Part shown: positions 1 to 14,659 of the stretch, in pieces
Layout of the letters: every line of letters begins with the position of its first letter
Numbering within the stretch: position 1 is the stretch's first letter
NCBI GenBank assembly: GCA_932294295.1
Contig: OW028573.1
Coordinates: forward strand, 71,277,829 to 71,341,828
Origin: Alitta virens
Lineage: Eukaryota > Annelida > Polychaeta > Phyllodocida > Nereididae
Length of the DNA stretch: 64,000 nt
Direction of reading: 5' to 3'
The notes under the pieces: model-generated
Told to the model about the DNA's origin: nothing
What the model saw: only the letters and a program-made list of their open reading frames with translations
The model's database searches: none
Position numbers and translations under genes: made by a program

Positions 1-217
1 TTCTCCTTTTTTTGCAAATGCTTTCATGACTTTATGAAGAACACAATTCCATTAATATTTACGCTTTCAAAGAATGCCATGCATATTCCATCCATAGCAA
101 AGAGAAAAGGAACCCTGGTTTGAGTATCACACAAATCCCTTCAACACTAACGCCCTCTGCTATTCTCTTTCATATATTTATTCCTAAAGCAACTTGCTCA
201 GATCAATGGGTTGGGTC
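1..217. other. Non-coding edge sequence
   Basis: AT-rich sequence with no supportable exon or repeat. It is the window edge, downstream of the candidate minus-strand exon that follows. Confidence 0.4.
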
Positions 218-304
218 TCAAACTGGGATAGGGGTATGGCAAGAATAATTAATCCAGTAAATGCAGAACATAGACGCAGAACAAGAGATTGCTTGATACA
301 TCTT

Positions 305-525
305 ATTTATATCTAGCAAGTCTTTCATGCCCCTGCCTTTGACGACAGATAGATGTTTAACTGCATCAATAGTTGCTTTACCAAAGCCATGGTTATTTTC
401 AACATTAATAAGTTGCTCATCCTCTGCAAAGATAATTTGTGCTTCAAATTCAAAACGATGGTAAAGAATAATGTCCCCGATTGCAGGAGTATGAACCGGT
501 TCTGGGCCGTTAAAATACAGCTGTA
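305..525 (-). CDS. Candidate exon, unrecognised protein
   Basis: Minus-strand open frame of about 70 residues, opening just after a plausible acceptor (a pyrimidine stretch ending GATACAG near 523). It contains motifs such as GDIILYHRFEFEAQ and VENNHGFGKATID. The mix of charged and hydrophobic residues and the absence of low complexity look like coding sequence rather than a chance ORF. I do not recognise a family. No start codon or partner exon is assigned, so it could also be a transposon remnant. Confidence 0.25.
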
Positions 526-1227
526 TCAAGATCAAAACAACTTATCCGCACACTGGCCAAATCAGAGACTTGTAGCAGACATGCAGCTATATTGCTTGGC
601 TGCTTGATGTGGTATGACTTCTATCACTATAGAGGAAAAATCTTGCAAGTCTGTCGGAGCCAGAAGTTGGCAGAGTCGTCAGTCTGCCAGATGCCTATTA
701 ACAAAAGTTGTCACGATAAAAGCAATGATTGGTTGACATGCAATGAGATGGCTTAGTCATTTATCATCAAGTCTGCCTAGATCTGCATTAAGATGAGCAG
801 CAGCAGCAGCTACAAAGTTTCCTTCTATGTGACGGTCTAATTTCCACATATCTGCACAAAGCAGCAGCCATGATGGGAGTTGGCAGCATTTTGTCAAATT
901 GAAAGACTGTCCCAATCAACCCCCTTGGAAGATCTTGGGTTGGCTCAGGGTTGGCTATTTGGGTTGGAGCCTTGGTGGATCTTTGCTATCCGTTGCTAGA
1001 GCTTTTAAACCCATCACATTTGATCACGTCACTTTTGTTTATTTGCAACTTCAGAAGAGAACAGCAAAGATTAAAGGCCGTGGAGTCTGGTTTGACAATA
1101 TGATTAATAGTTACCAAGCCAGCTAGAATGACAATGAGTAAATTTGATTAACTTGCTCCATGCTTGGATTGATGTGGATCAAAGGTTGAAACAAAGGTTA
1201 TCGCATAATCAAGCTTGATGAATCCTA

Positions 1228-1476
1228 TTAATGCGCAACATCGCCCGAGCTAATCAAATATTCCAGCCTGGTCAATGAGTTTCCTTCTCTGATTGAGCAA
1301 CTTGGATCGCCCATAGGAATGCCAAGTCCTTCGATTAGCTGGATATCTTGATCGGCATCTAGGGAGACAAGAGTCCAATGCTTATCTGTATGGGCCACGA
1401 CAAGAATGATGTTCTTCCATTGCCAGGGTTTGCTGTGACTCATACCAATGCGGGTGGCAGCTCCTCTTGTCTTCAA
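1228..1476 (-). pseudogene. Possible C48/Ulp1-type cysteine protease fragment
   Basis: Open minus-strand frame of about 80 residues. The segment IILVVAHTDKHWTLVSLD resembles the part of Ulp1/SENP-type (C48) proteases that carries the catalytic His in an HW(T/S)L context, followed by a hydrophobic strand ending in Asp. The usual 'YDS' motif after it is not present; the equivalent stretch reads IQLIEGLG. No catalytic Gln-Cys region is seen nearby, so this would be a fragment or decayed copy. Such proteases occur in host genes and in several DNA transposons and Polintons. The assignment rests on one short motif. Confidence 0.25.
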
Positions 1477-1499
1477 AAGGTTACACCATGATCAATGGG

Positions 1500-3260
1500 A
1501 TTTTCGAGATGCATTTAAAACAAAGCCTGACATGTAATTACAGGGTTCGACCTAATTAAAGTCCTCTGCCATCGAGAAACAAAAGATTTCAAAGAAATCC
1601 CAAGGAAATTGCAGATGACTAATTGCCATCATTCCCGTGCCCCATGAGTCATGATTTGTTTATTTTTTATTTTTTTGTGCAACTGTAATGCTCGAGATCC
1701 CTGATGCACAGTTTAAGGTCATATCAGTGCTTAAATTTGCATCAGACGACTTCATGTGAATCCAAGACATGCATTGGCTAAACAGTCCCTCAACCATTGG
1801 AACTCCTTAATTCTGCTATGATTTCTCAAATAACTGCAATGAGTTTGCCATTAGAGCTCTTTTCCAATTTAGGTCCATTAGCAGCACTTTTTTCCTTGAC
1901 CTCCCTGAAACGTTCAGTCTCTGACACTCGAATCCAGACGCATTCAGTCTGGCGCCTTGATGATGCTCACTTGACATTTGTCCCCCAGCTTCTCTAAAAA
2001 TACGAGAGAGGGCGCCAGTGATTATCCAGTAATGTGACAGCTGCCAGCGGAAGTCCATTTCCGTCCTCGTAGTCACGTGATGAAGCGCGAGAGGTCGAGT
2101 GACACAAGTCGTTGGTCCTGCAGATTGCTAGATCTGTGAACGACAGGCTAATTACAGCAACTATCGACTGATTGGGACTTGCTTTCCTCGGTCAACAGAA
2201 TGTCCTTGATAGAGAGGCTCTAAAACATGCCTGACAATGCCTACCTGCCAGACACAGCCCTGGTGCTCTTGACGTTTTGTGACTGCCATTTAGACCTGAA
2301 TAGGAGGTAGTTATGATATGTGATGCAAATGGAGCCTCAGCTTATTTCATGTCGGTAGAAAATATGGACATGATGAATATTACAATCAGCAGTGGTGAAA
2401 AGTCATTGGAAACGTAAATTGCGTGTTCTGGTAAAAGCATTTTTCTCTGTAGGAATCTAACATTTAATTTCAAGTAATTTTTAACTATACAGAATGTATA
2501 TTTATATTATACACTGTAGTGTCATTACTTCTTAGTGCTGTGCTCTAGAAACGTGGCTACATTACAACTGGACCACTCAGAAAGGAGCGCACCAGGGTGA
2601 TATTTTATCACCAACCCTAATCTGGATAGAGGAAGGACCAGCACAGCAGATGCACCAAGGTTCCTCCAAGTCCCCTGGCAGAGGTTAGTCGGTGGCCACT
2701 ACGTATAGTACATGACAATCTATCGGAAGGATGAATCTGTGGTCCAAGCCCAGCAGACTGGCCTGATTCCTCCTAATTGATTCACGGTGATTCTCAGATA
2801 GGCCGCTGTCACGGATGCTCACTACGTTGAATATAATATCTAATTGAACGTACACCCACTGCAGCCTCCTTAATGGAAATATATGGATGTGGCACTTCAT
2901 TAGACCTCGTTAGTTGAGCCCTGGCCTACACCCGTCTCGCAGAGGACATGGCTGGGATAAAGTGCCCAGGGCTACGACATACATCTGTAGAGGACTCATT
3001 GGAAGGAGACTGACAATATGACCAACTAGGGAAAGTTACAGTGTACTTTTTACTGGTAAATGGTAGTCATTAAAGGGTAACTTCGAGAAGTTAGCCAGAG
3101 TAATGAATGTGTTCTAATAAGGTGGGCACAGAAAGATGACAATCAGATCCATATTATACTTTCCTATAAATTTGTATGCCCACAGTCACACACGTCCTAT
3201 TTATTTACTTTCATTATATAGTGGAATTCACGAGGCAGATACCATTATTTCCCATTGGCT
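1500..3260. other. Intergenic stretch, no gene seen
   Basis: Short ORFs on both strands lack recognisable domains and credible splice sites. No repeat family is obvious. Confidence 0.4.
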
Positions 3261-3266
3261 TTTAAC

Positions 3267-3288
3267 CCCCCCCCCCCCCCCCCCCCAG
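3267..3288. repeat. Poly-C tract
   Basis: Uninterrupted run of about 20 C on the plus strand. It is a simple repeat, and its length is probably unreliable in any assembly. Confidence 0.9.
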
Positions 3289-4969
3289 GTTATACTAGTT
3301 AAAACACCACAAGAAACCAGGGAGAGGACCCAGAAAGCAGTTGGATGTTACCAAAATGAGGTTAATCAGGCCAGACAGAGTAAACTTATTCCGGAGTGAA
3401 TGTCGCTTGAATGAACACGACCAGCCCTTGAATGCAGTTAGAATTTGTTCAGTTCCCAATTGGCAAGGACCTCAATGCAATCGGCTGCCCAGCAGACTTG
3501 CCTGCGAGGTCCTTCCCCCCTATCAGCCCCAATGCCCTTTGTTGTAGATCCGGGTCCTTGAGGTCCTTTTCTGACATGCCCTAGATGCCCCCTGTCGACG
3601 ATTCATAGAATACCCCCAGATGGGAGAAATGCGCTCCCTGCTTATCTGCCACACATTTGAAGAGCCCTGGGACTGGAGATAACATCTGTCGAAATGCCGC
3701 CCTTTTTATCAGCCCTTCAGACGGATGTAGCAGCCTAAGCTCAAGACTATCGCCAGTCACGTGGCTTCAGTCTCTCAAATCTCGCCTGATCCCGAGTAGT
3801 TCGTCTTGTCCTGATGGACTTCGCTACACTTCATCAGAATTCGCAAATAGACAAGAAGTAGCATTTTAAAAACTTGTATTGTATCTGTTTTAGTCCACTG
3901 GAGTTGCAAAGGTATTACTATTAATTTTGAAGTACTCATCTTCTACCTGCACCTGGAGCTCTCCACCCCAGCTATTTTGCTGTTGTAATAAAATGGATTT
4001 GAGTGCAAATTAACATTTGAAGACAGGGGCGGCAGGACGTCTGGGCTGGGAAATTATTCAGCGAATGAGGCATTTAAATGTCATCAACGTTAGAGACAGC
4101 CAAAAGTGCACTTCAACAAATAGGACCAAAAAGTGAGGGGGGGGGGCGCCACGTACCCCAGTGCCACCCCAGTTTCGGCTCCCCTACATTTGTATTTGAA
4201 GAAAGCAGTGTGTACTGTCTCCCTGGATAAAACTCTATCCAGGATTGCTGCAAGTTTGTCAAAATTCAGCCCTACAGTAGGTGAAACCAATTGCCCAGAA
4301 TTTTCCTGGATTTTTGGGTGAAATGTCATTTAAAGTCCCTGAGTAATAGTGTGAACCCTTGAGGTTACAAGGTTACATAATCAAGACTTTAGTATTTGGA
4401 AAATTTACCATTATGCAGCTTACCAATACACAATTTTAGTGAATTCTGAGTTTGCCCATTGTAATAGCATTTCCACAGTGCAGACACAAGACGAATTTAA
4501 GGATTTCATACGTCATGATATTTGGATTGACCCGAACTGGTTGCATCCCTGCACTGTGGTATAACCTGAAGAATCAATACCCAGAGAATTTCAAAAGTCA
4601 GCACAGCCTAGGAGTCACACAGACCCTATATAGATGAAAATAGAGAGTTCTAAGGTCTAACATCTTTCTTTGGGTTGGCAATGACTGGCATACTACTGCA
4701 CTTGCCCATGCCGATGCTGAGGTCATCTGCAGCTTCAATGAAAAAGAACATCACTATATGCCTGACCATGTAGCATGATGGAAGACAAGGGCTGACCTTC
4801 GTGACCTCCCTGACCCTGGACTGTGGCTGGACACAGCCAAGGCTTGCCATGTGCTCAGGTTACCCGAGCCTGTCAGACCTGCAAGTCATCATTCTCCTGT
4901 CATCGCAGTCAGGCCACAAAAAGTTTATAGAGTTTTTACTGTACAAAAATAAGAAATTTACAAGGTTAA
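3289..4969. other. Intergenic stretch, no gene seen
   Basis: No supportable exon. The 60-80 residue ORFs here show no conserved motifs. A short G-run lies near 4136-4147. Confidence 0.4.
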
Positions 4970-6601
4970 GGGAGAGTTGCCGGGATTGGACCAGTGCCTC
5001 AATTGGACCACTTGCACTACTCACTTAGAAATGTTGCAACTGCTACATGTGGCCATTTGGAACGTTTTCTTGTATGCATAATTGATTAACCCCTGTAAAT
5101 ATTGGCACATTGTTGCAAGTATTTTAGAAATTATTCAGTATACTCTGATTACAACAGTTCTGATCTAATTTAACACAAAATAACGGAACTGCTGGAAACA
5201 TTCTGAATGGTTTGAATAGCAAAACCTGGAATTTTTGAGTGAGAAATATACATGGCAATAATTTTTTCACCAACCAAAAAAAATGTAAGCACTCAGGGGC
5301 ACAATTCAAAATGTTGGCTTTGCAGTTTGCAGTTTAACGACTGGCGCGATAACATTTCCGCATTCAGACTAGAAGCCAATATAAAAAATTGCACCAGGCA
5401 TTTTTTCTTTTAGGATAGCCCTAGGTTACTCAAATGAGGTCTTTTTCAGAGGTATGAGCAATTGGTCATTGTGATATATTTGATAATGTTAGACAATATC
5501 AGTATCCAAATTATTGAGAGGGCTTGTCCTGAGTGACACATATTACAGAAGTCAGATTTCGGTCTGGTTGCATGATGTCTCTAGTTGTAGAAAAGTTTAC
5601 ATATAAGATATTTCTTAGTTACTACACCTCTGAATCCATTGAAAATATAATATTTGCATAGAATCCTCCCTTCAGTGTTATCTATGCATTCATTTATATA
5701 TATATATATAATGGTATTGGATGATAAGGTCATAAAATTGAAAAAGAGAAATATAATGGCATTCCATGCAGAGGAACTAATTGAATCTCCAACTAATCTG
5801 GAAATTATCGCATGATATTCAGGAGGATGGGCCAGTTAGTTCAACAGAAAAGACAGAAAATTGACATGAACCCAAAATGGCACTCTCTGCCTCAAAGGTG
5901 TCAATGCTCTACCTTCTTATTAACATAATCTATTTGCCCTTTTGCGGGGCCAAAGGTCAAGACAGGTGTCTGCAACACATCTGTTTGATCAGTGACTAAT
6001 GCTTGTATTGCAAAGGCCGAGGTGAAAATGACTCGAAGGTGTGATAAGTGAGCATGTGCTATATTTAGATCTATTATCTATCATTCTTGAGGAAACACTA
6101 CAGTATATTCATAAAGATAATTTAGGACTATTATTATCTTTGTTTGTATGATTACAGCTGCATGTGATGACTGCCAATTGAAATAATTACAAAAGAGGTA
6201 GCAGTAGCTGCTGGTGCAAGTTTTTTGGCGGCACTTTGTACAGTCTTTATTTTTTATTCACTTCTGAAAAGAATTCACAAAATTTTATGAAATACATATA
6301 AACTAATTAATAAATGAGGATGTAATTAAATTTTTAGGAAGTGGTCCAACTGTGGAAACAGTTCATTGTGATTTTCCGACATTTTTTCTGATTCAGCATT
6401 GGATTCCAGTGTTTCTCTAGTTCATTATTTTTCAATTTCTAGATGTTGATTAGAACTGACTGGTGGTAGTCTAGCTAATGTAAAGTGTGCACCAGCAAAG
6501 TGAACATTTCAGGGTGAAATGATGGTTGTTCAAGTTTATCATAAACCACTTCCTCTCTGGAAGCCCTAAAATTTAAGTGGTCCAATCCCGGCAACTCTCC
6601 C
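4970..6601. mobile_element. Putative non-autonomous DNA element with 24-bp inverted ends
   Basis: The 24 bases at 4970-4993 (starting GGGAGAGTTGCCGGGA) recur as an exact reverse complement at 6578-6601. A second short block (ATTGGACCACTTG near 5000) also has an inverted counterpart inside the right end (AGTGGTCCAAT). The 1.63-kb interior is AT-rich and has no transposase frame. The flanks are TTA/TA-rich, but I cannot define a clean target duplication. Two nearby copies of one repeat in opposite orientation is the alternative. Confidence 0.5.
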
Positions 6602-6794
6602 CTATTACTCGTACAAAGATGACAATGCAGGCTTCAAAGTGGTCCATCAAAAAAATATAGTAGGTTTTATAGCAAGAAAAATGACAAAGACATAGGAATA
6701 AATATGAATTTTCAATAAAATATAGAGTAAATATAGGAATTCCGGGTACTAGTTGCCCAAATGAAATTGCAAGAAAATTTGTGAAGGTTAAGAT

Positions 6795-7055
6795 AATTCT
6801 CTGGACTTAAATTGTTTGAGCAAAAATGTTGTCAGTTTCCTATCAGACATCATCAGGCTTACTGAGGTGAAGAAGAACAGGAAGCTCTATTAATTGCCAC
6901 CTTCAGGTGAGAAAACATGGAAGGACTTGTTGATGGTATTGTCCCACGTGTGCGACAATGGGAATCGTAGGCCTCCAATGCGATTAAGAGTAGGGTTTTT
7001 GCTCTTTCATGTATTGCTTCCTCCACCCCTCTCTCAAACCACTTTTTTTCAGTGT
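6795..7055 (-). repeat. Inverted partial copy of the Penelope-like element 3' end
   Basis: Read on the minus strand, this stretch matches the tail of the adjacent plus-strand Penelope-like element at about 8365-8625. It includes the end of the endonuclease region (the GVKEAIHE-type segment), the block around GGCCTACGATTCC, and the block around CAGACATCATCAGGCTTACTGA. Penelope-like elements are known for terminal repeats in direct or inverted orientation, so this is probably part of the same insertion. Confidence 0.7.
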
Positions 7056-7069
7056 TCTAAACGAGATAG

Positions 7070-8625
7070 AAAAGAGTGGAGCCACAGACAAAAAGCTCCA
7101 TCCCAAACTATATCCCACCTCAGAAAATTCACCAACACTATATTGACTCCCAAAAATATAAGCCTTCCATCCGCTTAAGACTCATAGTTAGCAGTGTTGG
7201 ATTGATCACCTATGAACTTTTTATGCACTTGGCACTAATAGTTAGTCCTCTAGCAGGTAAATCTTCACATCACATTCAAAACTTGACTGTATCGTATGAT
7301 GTAACTGCCCTATTTACTTGTAAACCACGTAATGCCTTCACAGTAACTGTTGTGAAGCAGCGTTTGGAACAGGATGGTCAGTTGCCAAGTAGAACTCCTT
7401 TAACCAAACTCAACTTATCCAGCTGCCTAAATTGTGCCTCAATTGCACATATTTCTCGTGAAAAAGGTAACTACTAAAAACAAATCCATGGATGTGCCAT
7501 GGGGTCCCCTGTATCCCCAATAGTAGTCAACCTGTACATGGAGAATTTGAAGCAACAGCATTAAAACACTTACAGTGGAACCCACCCACCCCACTGATAC
7601 TGCTATGTGGATGACACCTGGGTAGTCCTGAAATTAACAGAGACAGACCAATTCTTTCAGCACATAAATAACATCGACTCCAATATCAAATTCACCCAAG
7701 AACATATTCCAGACAACCAGCTTCCATTTTTGGATTGTCTCATCAAACTGAGATCTGATGGCTCCTTAACAACCAAATTTTATTGAAAACACATACTGAT
7801 CAGTACCTCCTCTTCTCATCACCCTCCAGAGCAAAAGCCAGGAGTAATCAGAACCCTGTTCCATCATGCTGGCACTATCATTACGACAGAGGACAAGGTT
7901 ACAGAGGAGAGCTACCTTAGAAAAGCACTAGGAAAATATGGTTCCCAGCAATGGAATTTCCAGACAGTTTTAAAGAAAAAGACAGACGATTCATCACGCC
8001 AGGTCAGGGACAGGCAGAAAAGGTGACCACAAGTAAATAACCCTTACGTCCAAAATGTGTCAGAAAGTGTTAGGAGACACCAGCAAATACAGCATCACTG
8101 TATGCATCCTTCAAGCCAGTGGGACTTTATGCAAACATCTGGTCAAACCAAAGGACAACATTCCTTAAGGTCAGAAGAGTAGTGTAGTGTACCATATCAC
8201 CTGCTCAGAATATCTTTGTCATAGGAATCATATATAGGATATCCCAACCTCTGAAGAATAGACTTTACCAGCAACGGAGACCCAGCACAGGACACAGCAT
8301 CTCTCAAAATATGGATACTGGACATTCAATCAATGAGAGGGAAGTAAGGATGTTAGACACTGAGAAAAAGTGGGTTGAGAGAGGGGTGAAAGAAGCAATA
8401 CATGAGAGCTCGTAAAAACCTACTCTTAATTGCACCGGAGGCCTACGATTCCTATTGTCACACACTTGGGACAACACCATGAACAGGTCCTTCCATTTTT
8501 TCTTACCTGAAGGTGGGAATAGAGCTTTTTGTTCCTCTACACCTCAGTAAGCCTGAGGATGTCTGATAGGAAACAGACAATATGTTTCTCAAACAAAAGT
8601 AAGTCCAGAAAATTATCTTAATCAT
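7070..8625 (+). mobile_element. Decayed Penelope-like retroelement (RT and endonuclease remnant)
   Basis: A Penelope-type reverse transcriptase is readable across two or three frames. The first long frame (7076-7477) has the LRLIVSSVGLITYE region, then SYDVTALFTC, which is the first catalytic Asp motif. Next come a GCAMGSPVSPIVVNLYME block near 7490-7550 and YVDDTWVVL near 7600, the catalytic YxDD box. After that comes DNQLPFLDCLIKL near 7715-7750. A badly damaged GIY-YIG-like segment follows (VVYHITCSEYLCHRNH near 8180-8235), ending in the WVERGVKEAIHE motif near 8370. Several stops and frame changes show that it is dead. An inverted copy of its tail precedes it. Confidence 0.8.
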
Positions 8626-9059
8626 AATCATTGCAATTACCTGGATGAAAGTATACACTAAATAACTTACATTAAGCATATTTCTATCATTTAATCAATG
8701 ATTTTTATACATTGGCTACCTTGATCTACATTGATATTTCTCCCTCTACTAACTTTAGATGGCATCATTTATCAAATGGTTATAACTTCCAGAGAAAAAC
8801 TGCACTTGTTTCCAGTAATTACTTATCCTGAGTCTGAAAAAACGTATTGCTGTAAGCACTGGAACAGTCAAGGAGTTAGGCACCTCTTGGAAGATTTCAC
8901 AATAAAAAGAGCATCTCGACAGAAAATAAAATCAATATAGGATTATATAGAACATTTGGCCCAAAATCTCAAAAGTCTAAGAAAACTAGGATTTTTTCAA
9001 AAATATAGGAATTTATAGGAATTATAGGATCACTATGATTTATTTCTTCTACCTGCAAA

Positions 9060-9690
9060 GTTGAAAATAAGAAGTATATATATATATAAATATATACATT
9101 GCATATATATGGTTATTAGTTGTGCCCACAAGGATGACAAAAGTAAGAAATCTATAACAGAAAATTTTGAGCAACTAAACAATGAAGACAAATTTAAGAC
9201 CATCATGATATCAAAAGAGCCAAAGTTGTTAAAATCCCTTGGAAAATTTCTTGTAAATATTGATGCCTAATGAATGTGTGTCATCATCCATCGTCAAGCA
9301 TTAACCATCACTCCCCAAACCAGCAGTTTCTGCACTATACGCATTTGTATATATTGTGATCTCTGTGCTTTTACATCCATGTATATAACTGTGGACTATG
9401 CCTTGTTGTATCCTAATTCAAATGTTGTATACTTATTTTAACATTGTGATAATGAAAAGTATTAACTGCAGTAAAATATATGTATTTAGGGTAACTGTAT
9501 ACATGTGATATATTTATATATACATATTTAACCATATATGTATGTAACCAAACTTAATGCTCTTATTACCATGCTACTGTTCAGCAACTGGGACCATGGG
9601 TGTGTAGATAATCTATTGATAATGTGTTATTTTTGACAACTGTATCATTTATGATATTACTGTGTCAATAATAGTATATATTACTTGACC
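9060..9690 (+). mobile_element. LINE 3' end, related to the copy at 47.1-48.5 kb
   Basis: The frame ending at 9270 closes with KFKTIMISKEPKLLKSLGKF, which parallels the C-terminus of the long LINE frame at 47402-48493 (KFTAIMTNKEPELLISLGKF). The 3' untranslated parts also agree: a GTATCATTTATGATATT block followed by TGTCAATAA occurs here near 9645-9672 and, on the minus strand, near 47105-47150. This is therefore a 5'-truncated copy of the same non-LTR family. Confidence 0.7.
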
Positions 9691-9699
9691 TTAGCAGCT

Positions 9700-10690
9700 T
9701 AGTAAGGAATGGTTACAACCAGGGTGCAGCCAGACCTAATTTTTCCCCAGGTCCAATGAGGTCAGTCTTGGGTAAGATTTGAGATCTGGACAAAGTTACC
9801 CAAGGACTATAGACCTCAGTGCACCTCAATGCTGACTGAAGTCCTGGTACCTAAACATCATATACCGATTTATGAAGTAATACTAACATGAAATGACGTC
9901 TTTTAGAATGTTAGAACTTAGATATTTTTCAATAATGTATACTGTAATATTGCTCCATTCAAGCAGTAAACATCAGCAAGATGCAGCAGGCCAGCGAACG
10001 GTATAACAAACATGACAATGCAAGAGCTATTGCCTGCTTACTCAACAGAGGGCCCTGCACAGCAATCTACAGCTGTGTGAGGACATCTAGTGTTTTGTCA
10101 CAACAAATTCAGTTACTGAACCATTCCAATAAAAGACATCGTCAATTAAAAAAACATTGCATGACAATAAAGATTTATATGTAAGTCACAACAAGCAGAA
10201 AAATCAAACCAGCGCAGTCAATGTTTTTGTATTCAAGCTTTATTTATTTGGTAATAAGAAATGCAAATTCTGAAGTCATCATGCAGGCTAGGCCTGTCAT
10301 GGTATCACCAGGACAACTCTTGATTAATAAACAAAATTAAAGTGCAATATTTGCAACCAACACCTATATTTGAAATTGAATGACAGAAATGACTAGATAT
10401 CACAATTTAGCATTAGAAATTGCTCATAATGCATCAATAGGATTATGCAACATATGACAGTGCATAAAATGTGTATTACTAGAATGATTTGCATTTTACT
10501 ACTATAAGTCCATCGATACTTAACACATATATGAGCACTTGCAGTCTTGTTTGGTTATGATATAACAGGCATGTGTGAATACTCGAAGTCATACTACATT
10601 TTCTGTTCAATTTGCTGTATACATAGCTTTGTAATCTGAAATAAACACCTGGCACCAGATAACAGCTTTGCAAGCCTAGTTAGAGCGATT
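9700..10690. other. Intergenic sequence and likely secernin 3' UTR
   Basis: No exon is supported. The part just below 10702 is probably the 3' UTR of the minus-strand secernin gene. I could not fix its polyadenylation site. Confidence 0.4.
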
Positions 10691-10701
10691 ACAACAATTA
10701 A

Positions 10702-12929
<2,228 letters not shown>

Positions 12930-13386
12930 GTTTGTCCTGTAAATGTATACAGAAATTCTCTAATGTAGCTACAGTAGCTGCACCAGAATTATTGATTGCT
13001 AATGCAATGTTCAGAGTGGACAAATGATTATGACATAATATTTTACATCATGGCAAACATGATTTACATAGTGCATTTTAACTTTTAATATGTACAACAC
13101 AGGCAGGCCTACACGACTCAGTTTGATTATCTTAATTTAAATGCCTCTTGTCTAGACAGTGACACTGACAGTGTGACACTGATGCAGAACTCTGTACAGC
13201 TGTCAAACCAAAACAACGTTGATCAGCTGATATATCAGCTGCTGTCACATACATCAATGCATGGATAGTAACAGTTCAAGCATGTCCGAGCAAAACTGTA
13301 TTAAACGAGATATCTACTATGTTTAATGCTAACATAGTTACCGGTAATTATATATCGAAGAAATTGAAACGTCCCTTACTTACTCG

Positions 13387-13430
13387 GAGGACAGTTTCCG
13401 GGCCCACCAAATGAGGTCGCTAGTGTTGCT
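13387..13430 (-). promoter_or_regulatory. SCRN: Probable 5' UTR exon and promoter side of secernin
   Basis: A GC-richer block on the minus strand ends at a strong donor (A then GTAAGT, near 13381-13387). The first coding exon has its own acceptor seven bases before the ATG (12937-12939), so an upstream non-coding exon is required. This is the best candidate. The transcription start cannot be placed. Confidence 0.35.
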
Positions 13431-13614
13431 TGGATGTTAAACGGCAGATGGCATTACGGCGCTTCAAGTGGCATGTGGCGACACCATAGAATAGAATAGA
13501 TACAAATAAAAATAATAGAATAATATAAATTAGCTCAGTGACGTTTGCGTTAAGGTACATAATGGATATGTACATTTTGAATACTTAATTATAACTTTTC
13601 CCAGGAACTGTGTA

Positions 13615-14655
13615 TAATGCGGACCACGCGGACCATGCAGACCATGCGGACCAGCGCTAAAACAAACAATTGTTTTGTTTGTTTAGACAAATACAACACA
13701 CTCCTTTTTCGGCCGTATATTAAAGAATGCGGACCATGCAGATCATGCAGACCAAAGAAAATTTAGCAATCAGCAGCTTTATCTTAAATAATAACAAATA
13801 AACAATTTAAAGAATAAATTAAGGAAAGAGTACATTAAAGAAGAACAAATTACAAAATAAAAGGACAGAAAAAGCTGCTATATGATTGGCCAGAAGCTTG
13901 AAAATTTTCACCTTCTGATTGGGCATTTTCCTCAATCCTGATTGGCTTCTCTCTAATGGTAAGTTGGTATATATAATACAATTAATTATTTCTGCAGACC
14001 AATCTTAAAGATAATGCCATTATTATAAATAATGCAGACCGGGTCTGAGAAAATGCAGACCAAGTTTAGAAAATGCAGACCAAGTTTAGGAAAATGCAGA
14101 CCAGGTCTGAGACAAGATTTTTGAGAATACAGACCAAGTTTGATGTTAGCAATAGAAAGATCTGATAAAATGCAGACCAGGTCTGACAAAGACTAGATTT
14201 GAGAAAGTGCAGAAAAAGTTTTGTTAGTATTAGATAGTGCAGACCAGGTTTAGAAAAATGCAGACCAGGTATGAGATAATGCAGACCAGGTATGAGAAAA
14301 TGCAGACCAAGTCTATGTCAATAATGGAAAGTGCAGACCAGGTATGAGAAAGTACAGGTCCAATTTCCTCTCCATTAAAATATTATTGGAAATTCTAAAA
14401 AATTTTTAGTCTGCATTATACCCAAATCATTTTGTTGATTGCTATTTTGTGGGGTGCAAACTATTAGATGGATTGCTTTTCACATGGATTACGAATCAAG
14501 TGCAATTACACTCCCTAACTGGCCACATAATCACAGCAACAGTCTACCTAAGAAGAAATAGTTCTTTTGGTCTGCATTGTCTGCTGGTCTGCATTTTTCA
14601 ATCAATGGCGAAATAGGGGTTTGTTTTACTAGTCTAAACAAACAAACGGACGGAC
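13615..14655. mobile_element. Inverted-arm element filled with a 'gcagacca' tandem motif
   Basis: The left arm (about 13615-13775) holds GCGGACCATGCAGACCATGC units and TTTGTTTGTTTAGAC. The right arm (about 14560-14655) holds GGTCTGCATTGTCTGCTGG and GTCTAAACAAACAAAC, which are reverse complements of the left-arm motifs. Between them, about 14030-14350 is a tandem array of roughly 20-25 bp units of the type AAAATGCAGACCAGGTCTGA. No transposase frame is present. The architecture is that of a foldback-type non-autonomous element, but exact termini and target duplications were not found. Confidence 0.55.
14031..14350. repeat. Minisatellite, unit about 20-25 bp ('aaatgcagaccaggtctgag')
   Basis: More than ten imperfect units share the core ATGCAGACCA(A/G)G. 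The same core appears in both flanking arms, suggesting the array expanded from the arm sequence. Confidence 0.85.
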
Positions 14656-14659
14656 GATG

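Noticed and set aside
6894..7178. Plus-strand ORF of 94 codons
   Set aside because: Reads the inverted copy of the Penelope-like tail in antisense, so it is not a gene.
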